Part shown: positions 22,458 through 32,471 of the stretch, piece by piece | Layout: every line of letters starts with the position of its first letter | Position numbering within the stretch: position 1 is the stretch's first letter | Assembly (NCBI GenBank): GCA_013365365.1 | Contig: JABVXU010000602.1 | Coordinates: 1-32,471, forward strand | Direction of reading: 5' to 3' | Length of the DNA stretch: 32,471 nucleotides | From: Cruorifilaria tuberocauda | Lineage: Eukaryota > Nematoda > Chromadorea > Rhabditida > Onchocercidae | Position numbers and translations under genes: made by a program | Notes under the pieces: generated by a model | Told to the model about the DNA's origin: nothing | The model's input: only the letters and a program-made list of their open reading frames with translations | Database searches by the model: none

Positions 22458-22662
22458 AGAATGTAATCCTGGATTATTCCGACATCGACTTTTATTTTTT
22501 ATGCAACACTGTTAGGAAATAATTTTAGAGCAATAATTTATTTTCGTTTTAAGCATTTTTTCTTTGCGATAATAAGAAATACTGATTTTCTCAACGAATC
22601 AAATATCCGAGATTGATTTTATTAAAGTTTCAGTTGATTTATTCATATTTCTTGTTGTTTGA

Positions 22663-22668
22663 AATAAA
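22663..22668 (+). terminator. Candidate poly(A) signal AATAAA of kri-1
   Basis: AATAAA lies about 205 bases after the kri-1 stop and only about 40 bases before an SL-like acceptor (22708-22709) of the next possible gene. Confidence 0.5.
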
Positions 22669-22715
22669 TTATGGTTCAAATAAACACACATGCATTTCTA
22701 TACTTTTAGCAGAGA

Positions 22716-22938
22716 ATGAGTAAATTGGTCACAATTTTCATTGTTACAAGTTATCTTTGTTCATTGTTATCAAGTGCGCAACAAATGTACGTTCTTTTAT
22801 AAATACTGTAATTTTCGCTCATTAATTTACTACTACGAACAAAAACGGTAAAGCAAACCTTGCAAATGGCAAGAGAATATGAGTATTTTTAGGTTTTCTA
22901 AGTCTTTCTATCCTTTCTATGTTCAACCTGAGAAGTGA
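22716..22938 (+). CDS. Candidate 38-residue secreted peptide, two exons, possibly in an operon with kri-1
   Basis: Exon 1 (22716-22786) codes for a clear signal peptide, MSKLVTIFIVTSYLCSLLSS followed by AQQ, and ends in AAT|GTACGTTC. Exon 2 (22893-22938) follows the acceptor GTATTTTTAG, joins in phase 2 and ends at a TGA. The mature peptide would be about 17 residues (QQMFSKSFYPFYVQPEK if cleaved after Ala21), with a possible pyroglutamate N-terminus. An acceptor TACTTTTAG sits six bases before the ATG, as in trans-spliced nematode genes. The gene begins about 50 bases after the kri-1 poly(A) signal, which suggests an operon, though closer than the usual spacing of about 100 bases. Family unrecognised; exon 1 might instead join other exons. 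Confidence 0.4.
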
Positions 22939-23820
22939 GAAGATTGCGCAATCACGATTCCAAAGTTGCAATAATCATTAGATTATAAATTTCGATCAAT
23001 GAATGAATTGATTCTTATTACTCGTACAACGATTAAAACTTATTTCACCATTTTTGATGATAGCAATTCCAACATATTCATTTTTTTCCAAGAAGAGCAG
23101 ATGAATAGAAAATTAAGCGAAGTTTATTGTCATTTAAAGTTTGTTTCAATTCGAGTTCTGTTTTTGTTTACACTTTGCATTTTATTGTGTCGAATTAATT
23201 TAGTCCTCAGACTAAAGAGAACTCACTGTTATCAATTTACTAATCAAAAAATGGTTGGGTTTTAAGTATGGTTGGAATGAACTATGGACATTCAATCAAT
23301 CTTATATCGTTTCCATAAATATTTCCTAAGCGAAGCACAAATTTCATTCGAATTTGCATGCAAATTGTTAGTCAGCATTTCTCAGTTGGTTTGATTGTGT
23401 AAACGTTAAATATTTATGATCATTTTCAACTTCTTCAAAAATTGAACAATTATCCCTAATTACTTGAGAGGAATTGCACGAAGTGATCATTATTAAGTTG
23501 TGATCATACTCGCAAACTTATCATATTTCAGTATAATTTAAAACAGATTTAGTGGAACTTTCGTCAATTTACCATCTAATTTGTTTCTTTTCACCGAATT
23601 TTTTAATGCAAAAATAAGTCCGAAAAATGAGTCGGATTTTCGTTGATATCATTGATAGTGTTGATAGCATTTATTTCAATTCTATTTTGAGGCATTTATT
23701 TCGGTATTACATTACTTAAATCAGAAATACTCCTAAATATATATCATACTCTTATCATCTCATCAGAAAATGAAACGTCCATATCACTTAATGTTTTCCT
23801 CTTCCATTAAACGGACAGTT
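22939..23820. other. Convergent intergenic region
   Basis: This lies between the plus-strand kri-1 side and the minus-strand MSP-domain gene. The minus strand carries AATAAA hexamers (plus TTTATT at 23695-23700 and 23670-23675), about 120-150 bases after the MSP-gene stop and likely to serve its 3' end. A plus-strand frame at 22999-23265 has hydrophobic stretches but no homology or splice support. Confidence 0.5.
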
Positions 23821-25117
23821 TTATCCACTTATTTGCCTTTTCCGGAGAAGTAATAAAGCGGAACAAATGAATGCAAATGCGAATCCGTAAAAAAAGCTAC
23901 GCAGTGTACCGGCTTCCTGCCAAAAGTAACGATTAGAATTTGTACAGTGACAAGGACATTGGACAATTTCAGGAAAAGTATCTTCTAACATCGTTCGTTT
24001 CCTGAAATTTGATCAATTGATTTCATTTCAATTATTGATAAAAATATTGATAAATAAAGTAGCTTAGAAAAGGAAATAATGATGAAGAGATCAATATCGA
24101 TCAAGCACATACAATATTATTATTAACCTGTGATACAATGGCGAATTTGGTTTTGTACCACTCAAAGTTTTATAATAATCCGAAAAAACTGCATATCGTC
24201 GAATTCGCTTAGGATATTCAGTAAATGATGTTTTTGATTTACTACCAATTCGTCTACGTGATACACCACGATGTGAGAAATCAAGCGGTGATTCCGCATC
24301 TGGTTCCGAACATACAAACTGCGCTTCATGAAGTGGATAACCTACGTAGGCTAAATTTTATCAGGGAAAAGAAAGAAAAAAAGAATATAAAAAATTGATT
24401 AATGATAAGTAATTCGAAAGATATCATTTAATTACGCAATCTTCGGAAACATACTTCCGAAGATTTTTTTTTTCTTGTGAAAAATATATCGAATTAATCA
24501 TGAATATTCTTCGAATAAAACTGACCGTTATTTTCAAGTCGATTTTTCTCCCAAAATTGTACAGCTGATATCCCAAAACTTTCAGTGGAATTTAATGCTA
24601 ACGCTTTATACGTGAAATCATGCTCCTAAGCAAACGGAAATTTCAAACAAACTTTCAAATCAAATTCCGCTAACATTTTTTCTTTAAAAAGTTAAATTTT
24701 GTTGTACAAATGCAGCATGACCATTTCACTGAGAAATTAAACTTATTGAATTATTTGTTATTAAGACATTGATTCATACGTTTTTACCGATTAGCTATGT
24801 ACACAAATGCTTCAGACAAAAAAAAAAACCTTTTTCGGTTGTGGTGCCTCACTTATTGAAATACCAACGTACCGACAACCACTCGGTGCTATGTAGTCAA
24901 TTTCAGGACGAATGGAATAGTTAATATCTGTAGAATTTGGAACAATTTTAAAAATGAGTTTATGGGGTGATGTGTTGACGAGCAGAAAATTCGCCGTTTG
25001 TTTGTTCAAATTTTCTTTTAGCGGACGTGGCATGAATGTAGGAAAAGGCGGTTCCACCATAATCGGCATTTCGCTAATTCTAGGCCTCGCACCATCGTCC
25101 AGTATTTTGCCTGCCAT
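23821..25117 (-). CDS. MSP-domain protein with C-terminal membrane anchor
   Basis: Exons 25117-24830, 24625-24526, 24350-24128 and 24001-23821 join in phase (0, 1, 2) to give 263 residues. Residues about 20-125 form an MSP (major sperm protein/VAP-type immunoglobulin-like) domain. Typical elements are TANFLLVNTSPHKLIFKIVP, then YSIRPEIDYIAPSGCRYVGI. A linker with a basic patch (SRRRIGSKSK) and a Cys-rich spot (CPCHC, residues 219-223) follows. A transmembrane helix sits near the end (residues 239-256, FFYGFAFAFICSALLLL), followed by RKRQISG. This predicts a tail-anchored protein with the MSP domain in the cytosol, as in VAP proteins, but no coiled coil is evident. VAP MSP domains bind FFAT motifs; whether this one does is unknown. 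It is transcribed convergently with kri-1, about 515 bases downstream of the eL24 gene. Confidence 0.8.
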
Positions 25118-25632
25118 CGAGACAATATAACAACCAACATAAGAATGGCGTCAATTAAACAAATGGCTTATCTTTATGGTTCAGCGAAACGCAATTATGT
25201 AAATTTGAATTTTTTTCAAATTCTCCAATTCAGTTCAAGAATGTATATTACTGATTTAAATTTATTTCGAACTTCCAAGAAGCAGTAAAACAGTCTTATA
25301 ATGATGGAAATCGAAATCTAATCAATTGAAACATAGTGAACGTATATATAACGGAAGAACAAAATTACTTAACGATCTCCATAAATTAGAAATACATATC
25401 GTCCCTCATTTGAATTTAAATTCAACCTGAATTTCTTCTAAATTTTGAAAAGATATTACCTAAAACTATACTGTATACTGTTAAATTTTGCAGCTTGATA
25501 GAACCACAAATTCTTCAAACTAATTAGATGACGATTTATATTATTGGAAGGATTTGTCAAACAACGTATGACAAATTAAACTTTCATGCAATTAGACAAC
25601 CGAACAATAAAAACCAGTCAAACAATACAAAA
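25118..25632. other. Spacer between the eL24 gene and the MSP-domain gene
   Basis: Both flanking genes run on the minus strand. I see no gene here and no convincing SL-like TTTCAG acceptor close to the MSP-gene ATG. An operon is therefore possible but unsupported; the spacer should contain the eL24 3' end and the MSP-gene promoter. Confidence 0.45.
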
Positions 25633-27352
25633 TTAGCGTTTGCCGCCAACTCGTGGTTGTTGGGTTTTCGTAGGCTTCGGTATCTTCATCTTCGGTGGGG
25701 CAGCTTTCTTCTCCTAAAATACAATATTCAGTGCAGAGAACTTTTATATGAAATAAAACATCCCTAGCTAATCCTTATTACAAGAATTAATAAGTGAAGT
25801 AAAATTTTCACATGAACTGACTTAATTAGAAATACAAAATTGACCGACATTTTGGGACGTAAAATCCAAAAAATATGAAGTGAAAAAATTGTGGAAAAAG
25901 GTATTCAAGAACACATACAAATTTGTAGACTTACTTTTAATGCCTTATTTGCTGCTTTCTTCTCACTCTTCGATGCTCGTGCAGCTTCTTTCGCAGCTTT
26001 TATTGCTTGTTCACGCTGTGCGCGTCGAAATTCTGGTTTCTGATTACGTTTTGCAAGTATAGCTTCTAGTGAAACATTACCAACTGCTCGAGATGCTATT
26101 TGTATAACACGTCGCGTACGCTTCTTTTGTGCATTTTCCTCACCATGAACACCCTTCAAGCAACATCCTTAACAAAATTAAACAAAAACCCCACATCGTT
26201 GGTCAGGATGAAAATCACATTTTAATAATACTATAATACCGAACAACATTTTACAGACAATTATGAGACCAGCGGATACGTAATAATGGAATTGATGGGA
26301 AGTAATTATGTAGCCATTTTCCTTCGGAAACTCCGACATGGAAAATACAGAAACCAAAACTGGAATAAGTATTGCAGCTTATTACAGCCTTGGTATGACT
26401 ACACTTGAGTCACATCGATATACATAACCTTAATATCTTAATTGCTAACCAGGAAAACAAGCACAATTTAAATCTGTAAATAAAACAGATCCACTGTATC
26501 ATTGATTTTACAGTGTTTTAATTACAAAAAAAAAAAAAACCTTTTTATGCTTGCGGCGGTATAGTACTGTCCACGGTATGTCACGAGGGTTCCGTTTTAA
26601 TCTGTATGATCGCTGGCATTTTTTGTTTAGAAATATTTGAACCTGAATTAGAGAGAATTAAAATATCTAATGTTTTAAAACATTTGACTAATAGAATCAA
26701 TGAAAATTATAACATGAATATCATTTGATGAATAATTATGAAATTAGAAAGACAACAAGAGACAGCAGAATTAATGAAAAATTTTAAAACTTCTTATAAT
26801 TGAAAACATCAAATAATAAAAGTAACTGCAGCGCAAATGATAGTAAGAATTTGAAATTCAAAGTTTACCAAAATCGGTGAAAGTACTATAATAAAGTTCT
26901 TTACAGATGGTATAATGTTGTTTATTATCTGTGCTTTTATGTTCTATGAATATACATTGTTACTTTTCACAGCAAATGACAGTCACAGAAAGTGTTAAAC
27001 TTAATTTATTATAGATACAAGCAGTGACGTCTTTGCTCTTCTTACATTCATATCTTACTTTTATCTTATAATATTCTTTTATTTCTCCAACTAATAAATG
27101 ATTCCTTCAATAAAAATTAATGTGCAACATCGATGTATTTGCAATAATAAATAGGTAAGTAAATAAATAAAACAAATGAATAAATAAATGAATAAAGTAA
27201 TAAACAAACAAATATACATAAACGTCATGACTTCTTAACAATCAACTGTTGGATTTATATAGATTACAAACCTTTCCATCAGCACGAACCATCCTTTTTC
27301 CATGCCCTGGATAAATTCTATATCCCGAATACACACAAGTTTCCAGCTTCAT
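25633..27352 (-). CDS. rpl-24: 60S ribosomal protein L24 (eL24), complete
   Basis: Four exons, 27352-27272, 26642-26541, 26153-25935 and 25713-25633, all joining in phase 0, encode 160 residues (human eL24 is 157). The N-terminus [20 protein letters not shown] matches the eL24 zinc-ribbon-like domain; the animal family commonly has [36 protein letters not shown] and [20 protein letters not shown] are diagnostic, and the C-terminus is RVGGKR. It is a structural protein of the large subunit that forms part of an intersubunit bridge. An acceptor-like CGAATTTTTAG lies about 14 bases before the ATG, suggesting trans-splicing. Intron 2 carries strong hairpins and intron 1 an AAAT-type repeat. The acceptor of exon 3 (TTGCTTGAAG) is less pyrimidine-rich than usual. 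Confidence 0.96.
26317..26412 (-). ncRNA. Three consecutive hairpins inside eL24 intron 2 (possible intronic RNA)
   Basis: Read on the minus strand (the sense of the host gene), the segment folds into three hairpins. First is UGACU-7 nt-AGUCA (26412-26396). Second is CCAAGGCUG ... CAGUUUUGG with an inner AAUAAG/CUUAUU stem (26393-26354). Third is UUUUCC ... GGAAAA with inner UCGGA/UCCGA (26345-26317). In the middle hairpin two pairs are G-U on this strand but would be A-C mismatches on the other, which favours this strand. Ribosomal-protein introns often host snoRNAs, but clear C/D or H/ACA boxes are not present, so the class is unknown. Confidence 0.3.
27143..27212. repeat. AAAT/AATG-type simple repeat in eL24 intron 1
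   Basis: A degenerate tandem run of TAAA, AATG and AACA tetranucleotides. Confidence 0.7.
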
Positions 27353-28742
27353 TTTTTAGCTTTTTCTAAAAATTCGAAATATAGAGCGCCAGTAAATTAT
27401 AAGAGAGAGATTGCTGGAAATGAGAATTACATATAGAAATGCAAGAAACAAACACAATGATCGTAAAAAATATGCAAATTGTTCATGACATTGGCTAGAA
27501 TTGAAAGTACTGCTTTAATCAAAATTTGATGTCAATTCAGTAAAAAATCAGTTATGCGAAAATTATAGGGAATTAATTGAAATAACTAAAGTAAAATAAG
27601 CAAAGGTATGGCAAATGTCATAGCTACCAAAAAATAAATCAAAATAAACAATAGTGCCAGTTTAATGAATGAATAACTGAAACAAATAGCCTCAAAAGCA
27701 ACAGAAATATCGGGATGACCATTAATATTCTCTGCAGCAAATGTAAAAACTACATCTATTGATAGATTGGGTAAAAATAAAGTGAAATTAAAACAAAATG
27801 ATACTCTATAATTTGACGATAACCTGAAGCTTCCGGAAAACCAATATTACCAAACAAATCACATAATTGACCTACACATTTGAAAATTACTGCATTCGAA
27901 ATTTCGTTTCGTGATTCTTGCTACGTGTTGCAGCTATCTAAATTATTAGAGGCTACAATATCACCATGCTAGGTACGTATTGCTTTAATTTGCAGCCTAG
28001 CTAGGGCTTTATGCTTTATTGCTAGGGCTTTATGGCTGGAAACGTTTCAGTCACGTATTCACCTTTTTACGGATATATAGATGTTTCAGTTACGTATCAC
28101 CACTTTTCTGAATATAAAGCTTTCGGGAACATTTCTCCATTTCTCATATACGTAAACCTTCAGCATCTACTACAAGTACATGCAGATTAAAATAAGTATT
28201 TTGTATACAGTTTAGACATATTTCGTTACTTCTCGGATAAGTAGCTGTCCGATAATATTTTGCTACTTTCCGGATCTAGGCTTTTATATCATATTGCCAT
28301 CTCCTATTCTTCTGCAGCTATGTTAGTTTTCAACACAATTTTTGGTAGTGGAAAATTCTTTACAGGTACTTTCTTTCAAATTATCCATCATCTCAAGTGA
28401 GAACGCGTTATCGAATTTTCACCTCTTTCTGCTGTAGTTTTCTTTATGTGGAAAATTTTCTTGATTTATCAAATATTTAAATTTTATAAAATGAAAAATT
28501 TCTTCTTATTTTCTATTTCTAGTTTTCTTATCATTTAATTTTTTATTTTTAATAAATTTATTTTTCATTTAATTTTTATTGAATGAACCTATGTAATAAC
28601 GTTCAAAAAGTGCGATACAATCATGCTTGAGATAAGATTAGTAGCGATATAAGTGATAACAGATAAGGTAAGAACGATAAAAAGATTTATCAGTTATAAT
28701 AATGCTATGAAAAAATTAGCAACAAAATTTCACATCATTCTT
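27353..28742. other. Upstream region of the eL24 gene and 3' flank of the protease gene
   Basis: No gene was recognised. The part nearest 27353 should contain the eL24 promoter. A less AT-rich patch at about 27940-28320 contains short tandem duplications, annotated separately. The last 100-200 bases before 28743 belong to the 3' UTR of the minus-strand protease gene. Confidence 0.5.
28000..28097. repeat. Two adjacent short degenerate tandem duplications
   Basis: GCTAGGGCTTTATG occurs exactly at 28000-28013 and 28021-28034 (period 21). Next to it GTTTCAGTCACGTAT (28044-28058) is repeated as GTTTCAGTTACGTAT (28083-28097, period 39) with similar pyrimidine-rich sequence after each. The base composition differs from the surrounding AT-rich DNA, as in a decayed repeat or inserted element. 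Confidence 0.6.
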
Positions 28743-30951
28743 TCAGTGGAAGATCGGTATGACGGCATAACGGCCAATACCACACATAAACACGCCAGCA
28801 CGAATACGAGCATATCCGTTTCTGCCCCACCATGAGCCCCAACTGTAACATCAATGGTAATAGGTCATCAGATAAGCAAAATTAAGCCAAATACAATAAG
28901 ACACTGTGACAACAACAAATGAAAATGTTCCGATTTTATTTTTATCATTTGATTGCCTTTTTTTTGGTTTGTCTTTAACTTACCTTGCATTAATCAAAAT
29001 ATATCATTTATCATCTGTTGTTTACTAATACCTTTTATTGATGAAATAAATACAAAAGTACAAGAAAATGAAAATTTCTAAAAATTTGATATACCTATTT
29101 CTGATGATGAAATATTCCAGTCCGTTTTTAACACCGTAACCAACTGCCACCACCGCATGATTTACACGCATTGGATCAGATGGACAAGATGGATCGTTAT
29201 AAATACCGGAAAATTGTAAAACGGGTTGAATTTACCATCTTTAAAATTGCTTATCAATCGTACCTTATAACTTTATAATATCTTTTTGGCTATTTTATTA
29301 ATAAATTATTTACCAGATTCATAATCCGCAAAGGTCTGTAACGATGCGTGCAATGAAACGGCCACTGGTCCATAGGTTGCCAGTACCTTTTTGATAATTC
29401 CTTCATTGCTGTAAGGTAAGTAAGCAGCACCAGCTAATCCTCCCTTTATTCGTTGTGAATTATCCACCGGGCATGAGTCACCATTATCGTTTTTGTACGG
29501 ATATTTTTCATCAGTTGTTACACCATGTTCAGCAACCCAATTTAAAACCTAAAAAAACATTAATTATCTTCTACTGATAGCAATCAATCAATTAATTACT
29601 AAGCTAGATTTTTACACACCTGAATTTCATGTCCACCTTTTCCATAACATCTTTGGAATTTACTGCAATCCATTATATCTTGAACTGATAGCCTTACAGG
29701 ACGCTTTTTAGTTCTGAGTGTAATATACATTTCGAGAGTTGAGAGTGCCGAGAAAATGAAGCATACTCCACATTGACCCTAAAAAACCATTTTAATTCAT
29801 GATAATATATCAATTATCACCTGACAAATATAATAAAGGAAAAAATTAAAGCAAAAGGGACGACGAAAGTTAATTTAAATTGGAATTATTAGAAAATTTG
29901 AAAAAAAAAAGTTTATTTACCTGTGCTTTTACCGATAGTGTAGGCATTTTCTTCCGGTAATCAAAAAATTTTGGTATGGATTTGTGTAGATTTGATCCCA
30001 ATATTTGGGTCAAATTTGCTTCCATTCTTCCAGTCAAATCTGGAGAATATCCAAGAAGCCTTTCTTTCTCTTCCGAAGTCTGTGAAAAAATTAAATTTGA
30101 AAAAGAGGAAATAGGTAAGTTTAGAAGAAAGAAAAGAAAATAGCGGAATATAATTAACGATAACTGATATCATTATTGGGTAAAATTTGAATTTTTCGCT
30201 CAAAATTTTTTGTCAAACTTGTTAATTGTTAACCCAATCGCTCATTTTATTCAAAGCTAATTTGTATGTTTCCAATCCTTTTTTGTAACGTTCGTTGTGC
30301 TCTTTAATTAGTTTCGAGGTTTGCACAAATCTTAGCAAACGGATTGGTTCCGGAACGGACGGATCATATTTTTTGCCTATAATGGACATTCTGGAGTTCA
30401 AAATGATAGAGGAAAATTATTGAAAATATTGAAATAGCAATTTTATAACTTTTCCAATAGAAAAAGTGAATAATAGAAATGAAGGAAAATTGATTAACTT
30501 ACCAAATTTTTTCAAGTATTTCTTATATCTCGAATAATGCTGCCGATATAAAGCATGGATTTTGCCTGGTGTGTCATCATTACTCCTGCAATAATCATTC
30601 GAAATATGCTAAATTATATTTGAATTCGATAATATTTGTTGAGACTTGTAGACATTGAAAATAAAAAAGAATAAAACTTCTTTGCTTTTAAATTGAGAAG
30701 GAAAATAGTGAATGATTAAATTGAATCAAATTAAATTGAAAATAGTAAATGATTAGATTGAATGAATTTTAGTTCAATAACCAAGATCAATGTTGATCAG
30801 TGATATAATGCTTCTTTTTCTATAGTTATAGCGTTTGTTAAATATTGTTATATCACAAATTAAAATAAACTGCAACTTACAATTCATTAAATGGATCTGA
30901 ATAAATAAGCACGAGAAAATTGGCCAAGCATAAAAAAAGAAATATTTTCAT
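28743..30951 (-). CDS. Cathepsin L-like papain-family cysteine protease, secreted proenzyme
   Basis: Eight exons: 30951-30881, 30585-30503, 30376-30234, 30079-29921, 29778-29620, 29548-29314, 29206-29095 and 28842-28743. They give 353 residues. A signal peptide (residues 1-18, MKIFLFLCLANFLVLIYS) precedes an I29 propeptide with a partial ERFNIN motif (IRLLRF...LIKEHNERYKKG) and ALNKMSDWT. The mature enzyme should begin near residue 132. Catalytic Gln152, Cys158 (GQCGVC), His300 (VNHAVVAVGYG) and Asn320 (RNSWG) are all present, as are SVQDIMDCS, YGPVAVSLHA and the ending MCGIGRYAVIP. Two features are odd. The residue after Cys158 is Phe rather than the usual Trp. The intron before exon 7 ends in CG at 29208-29207 instead of AG. 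Secretory or lysosomal protein digestion is likely. The gene is head-to-head with a related protease. Confidence 0.9.
29207..29208 (-). other. Non-canonical splice acceptor (CG instead of AG) in the protease gene
   Basis: The intron 29313-29207 ends in ATTTTCCG rather than ATTTTCAG, immediately before the exon GTATTTATAACG. Homology (ESG|IYNDPSCP) and phase both demand this junction. The upstream AGs tested shift the frame into early stops. One base, 29208 on the plus strand (G, where T would be expected), accounts for the change. Confidence 0.75.
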
Positions 30952-32001
30952 TTCCAGCAGGTTTACCCTTTTTTCTTGTTAGACTAGAAGAAATTTCTGT
31001 TCAGTACTGAATTTATATCAAATTTATAATGAAAACAATTTTTTCCTAGTTATCAATTGTTAATCTTTGATGCTAAAAAAACGCTACGTGTATTGTTTTC
31101 ATAATTTTTCTTACTTTCCTTATCAGTGACGTGTTTCTTTCTATTGTACAACATGCTGTAAGTTGTTTACAATTTTCGTTACGTCATATCTTTCGTATTT
31201 TTGATATATTGTAGTTTTTTGATAGCTAAATGATAAGGTTATGTATTTCAACACTTAAAACTCCGTTGGTATATCACGTACAAAGAAAAATTTTTTCATT
31301 TTTCAAGCAATTAATTTAAATATTGGAATAACTTCTGAAAAATTCCTACTGTAATTTAGAAAAAAAGCCTGAATCAGTATAACACTTTCATTTTAAAGCA
31401 ATTTAAAGTTTTTAAATATGCTTACTATTTGAAGCCCTTGTTACTTTTTGATGATAACTAATGAGCAGAAGTTAAATGATCTAAATAATTACTAGTTGTT
31501 CTAAGATTCCAACAAGAAAAAATAAAGGTTCATGGAATAGAGATTAAATTTTATAAAATATAAAAATTTGAATTAAACGAATTTGGTATTTGATGCAGAA
31601 ATTTCCTTACAAAATTAATGAAATGTAAATGAATATTAAATAATAATTGATTCATAATATTCCGCATTCTTATTACTTTCAAACTGAATTCATTACTAAC
31701 ATTATGAATTAAGAAAATAAGTATTTAATTTAAGACTTCAATTTTGTCAGCTCGTGTAAGGAAAATTTACTTCTCACTAAATGTAATATTTGTCTTTTAG
31801 GAAACCAAAAATCAACATAAAATTCTCAACTTTCAGTAATGAAATCTTCCGAGAGAAAACAAGAAGTAAAAGCTGATAAGTAATTTTAGGTGATCGAAAA
31901 TTACGTAATCTCTAACTGATAACAAAAATAAGAATTGTTTTCAAATAAAAAACCATAAAGTGACAATTTCAGATAACATTCTCACTTTTACATATTGCAA
32001 A
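30952..32001. promoter_or_regulatory. Shared upstream region of two head-to-head cysteine-protease genes
   Basis: About 1 kb separates the two ATGs. It contains ACTGATAAG-type GATA sites at 31119-31127 (minus), CTGATAAG at 31873-31880 (plus) and a further ACTGATAAC near 31915. These resemble the ELT-2-type intestinal GATA site of nematodes (established knowledge). bZIP-like sites are TTACGTCA at 31179-31186 and TGACGTG near 31126. SL-like acceptors lie on both sides: AATTTCAG ending at 31972 for the right gene, and TTCAG/TTCTAG on the minus strand just before 30951. Gut expression of both proteases is inference. Confidence 0.45.
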
Positions 32002-32431
32002 ATGGGCTATTATTGCCAGCTTCTACTTCTCTCAATTGCGCAACTTTTCATCTTGAACTGTGAAAGCTTTATCCATCAGTATGTTTTATTGTTTTATTGC
32101 CATTTGAATAACTTAGCAAATGAATCTGAAAGTTAGATAAAGTTCAGGTTCTTCATTAAGATTAAGTTTTAATTACACAAAATTTCTTAAAGCATTACTC
32201 CAAATATAATTTGAACAATCTGTTATGTTCAATAAAGAAGATAATCATTTTGATCTTTTCTAATTAAAAATCAATAATCATAACAAATTCTTCTTTTGAT
32301 ATAGATTTGTTAAAACAATTTGTTAGAACAATACTTTTCAGGGAATTCAAGACTTTAAGTCATTCAAAGCTGCGTGAATTGTATTCGAAGCATTACAATG
32401 ATTATAAAAAATTTGTCGCGAAATACAGTAG
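32002..32431 (+). CDS. Second cathepsin-like cysteine protease, 5' part only (runs off the window)
   Basis: Exon 1 (32002-32078) encodes a signal peptide, MGYYCQLLLLSIAQLFILNC followed by ESFIH, and ends in CA|GTATGT. Exon 2 (32342-32431) joins in phase 2 and reads LRELYSKHYNDYKKFVAKYS, ending at AG|GTTATT. This matches the start of the neighbour's propeptide (IHALYRQHYSRYKKYLKKF), and intron 1 is in the same phase in both genes, so they are probably diverged duplicates. The trans-splice acceptor GACAATTTCAG ends at 31972. The catalytic domain lies outside the window, so activity cannot be judged. Confidence 0.65.
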
Positions 32432-32471
32432 GTTATTAAAAATTTCATGAGTACCTTTTTTAAACGTTTTT

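Overview
This window is nuclear DNA of a nematode, most likely an AT-rich parasitic (filarial-type) species. Reasons: it is strongly AT-rich by eye; genes are cut into short exons whose introns end in TTTCAG-like acceptors; several first exons have an acceptor a few bases before the ATG, as expected for spliced-leader trans-splicing; and the recognisable proteins include KRI-1/KRIT1 and an MSP-domain membrane protein. The species call is inference. No tRNA, rRNA, CRISPR or bacterial-type operon was seen. All exon models below were built by reading splice sites and checking that the phases join.

Layout. At 0.5-1.7 kb on the minus strand is a two-exon gene for a small secreted protein of unknown function. 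From 1.8 to 9.7 kb is a long AT-rich region without a convincing gene, but with palindromes, hairpins and transcription-factor-like sites. At 9.7-12.5 kb (+) lies a seven-exon ABHD2-type serine hydrolase. From 12.5 to 16.5 kb little is certain. At 16.5-22.5 kb (+) is a complete 15-exon kri-1/KRIT1 gene. A possible 38-residue secreted-peptide gene follows its poly(A) signal very closely. At 23.8-25.1 kb (-) is a four-exon MSP-domain protein with a C-terminal membrane anchor, and at 25.6-27.4 kb (-) the gene for ribosomal protein L24 (eL24). At 28.7-31.0 kb (-) is an eight-exon papain-family cysteine protease. It stands head-to-head with the first two exons of a second, related protease (32.0 kb to the right edge), with about 1 kb of shared upstream DNA between them.

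Points most worth checking: (1) the protease gene has an intact reading frame and catalytic residues, but one intron ends in CG instead of AG, and the Trp that normally follows the catalytic Cys is Phe; (2) kri-1 intron 1 needs a GC donor and holds a perfect 14-bp inverted repeat; (3) two or three candidate genes for very short secreted peptides; (4) three consecutive hairpins in an eL24 intron that fold better on the transcribed strand; (5) the shared protease upstream region with GATA- and bZIP-like sites. The genes are functionally unrelated apart from the protease pair.
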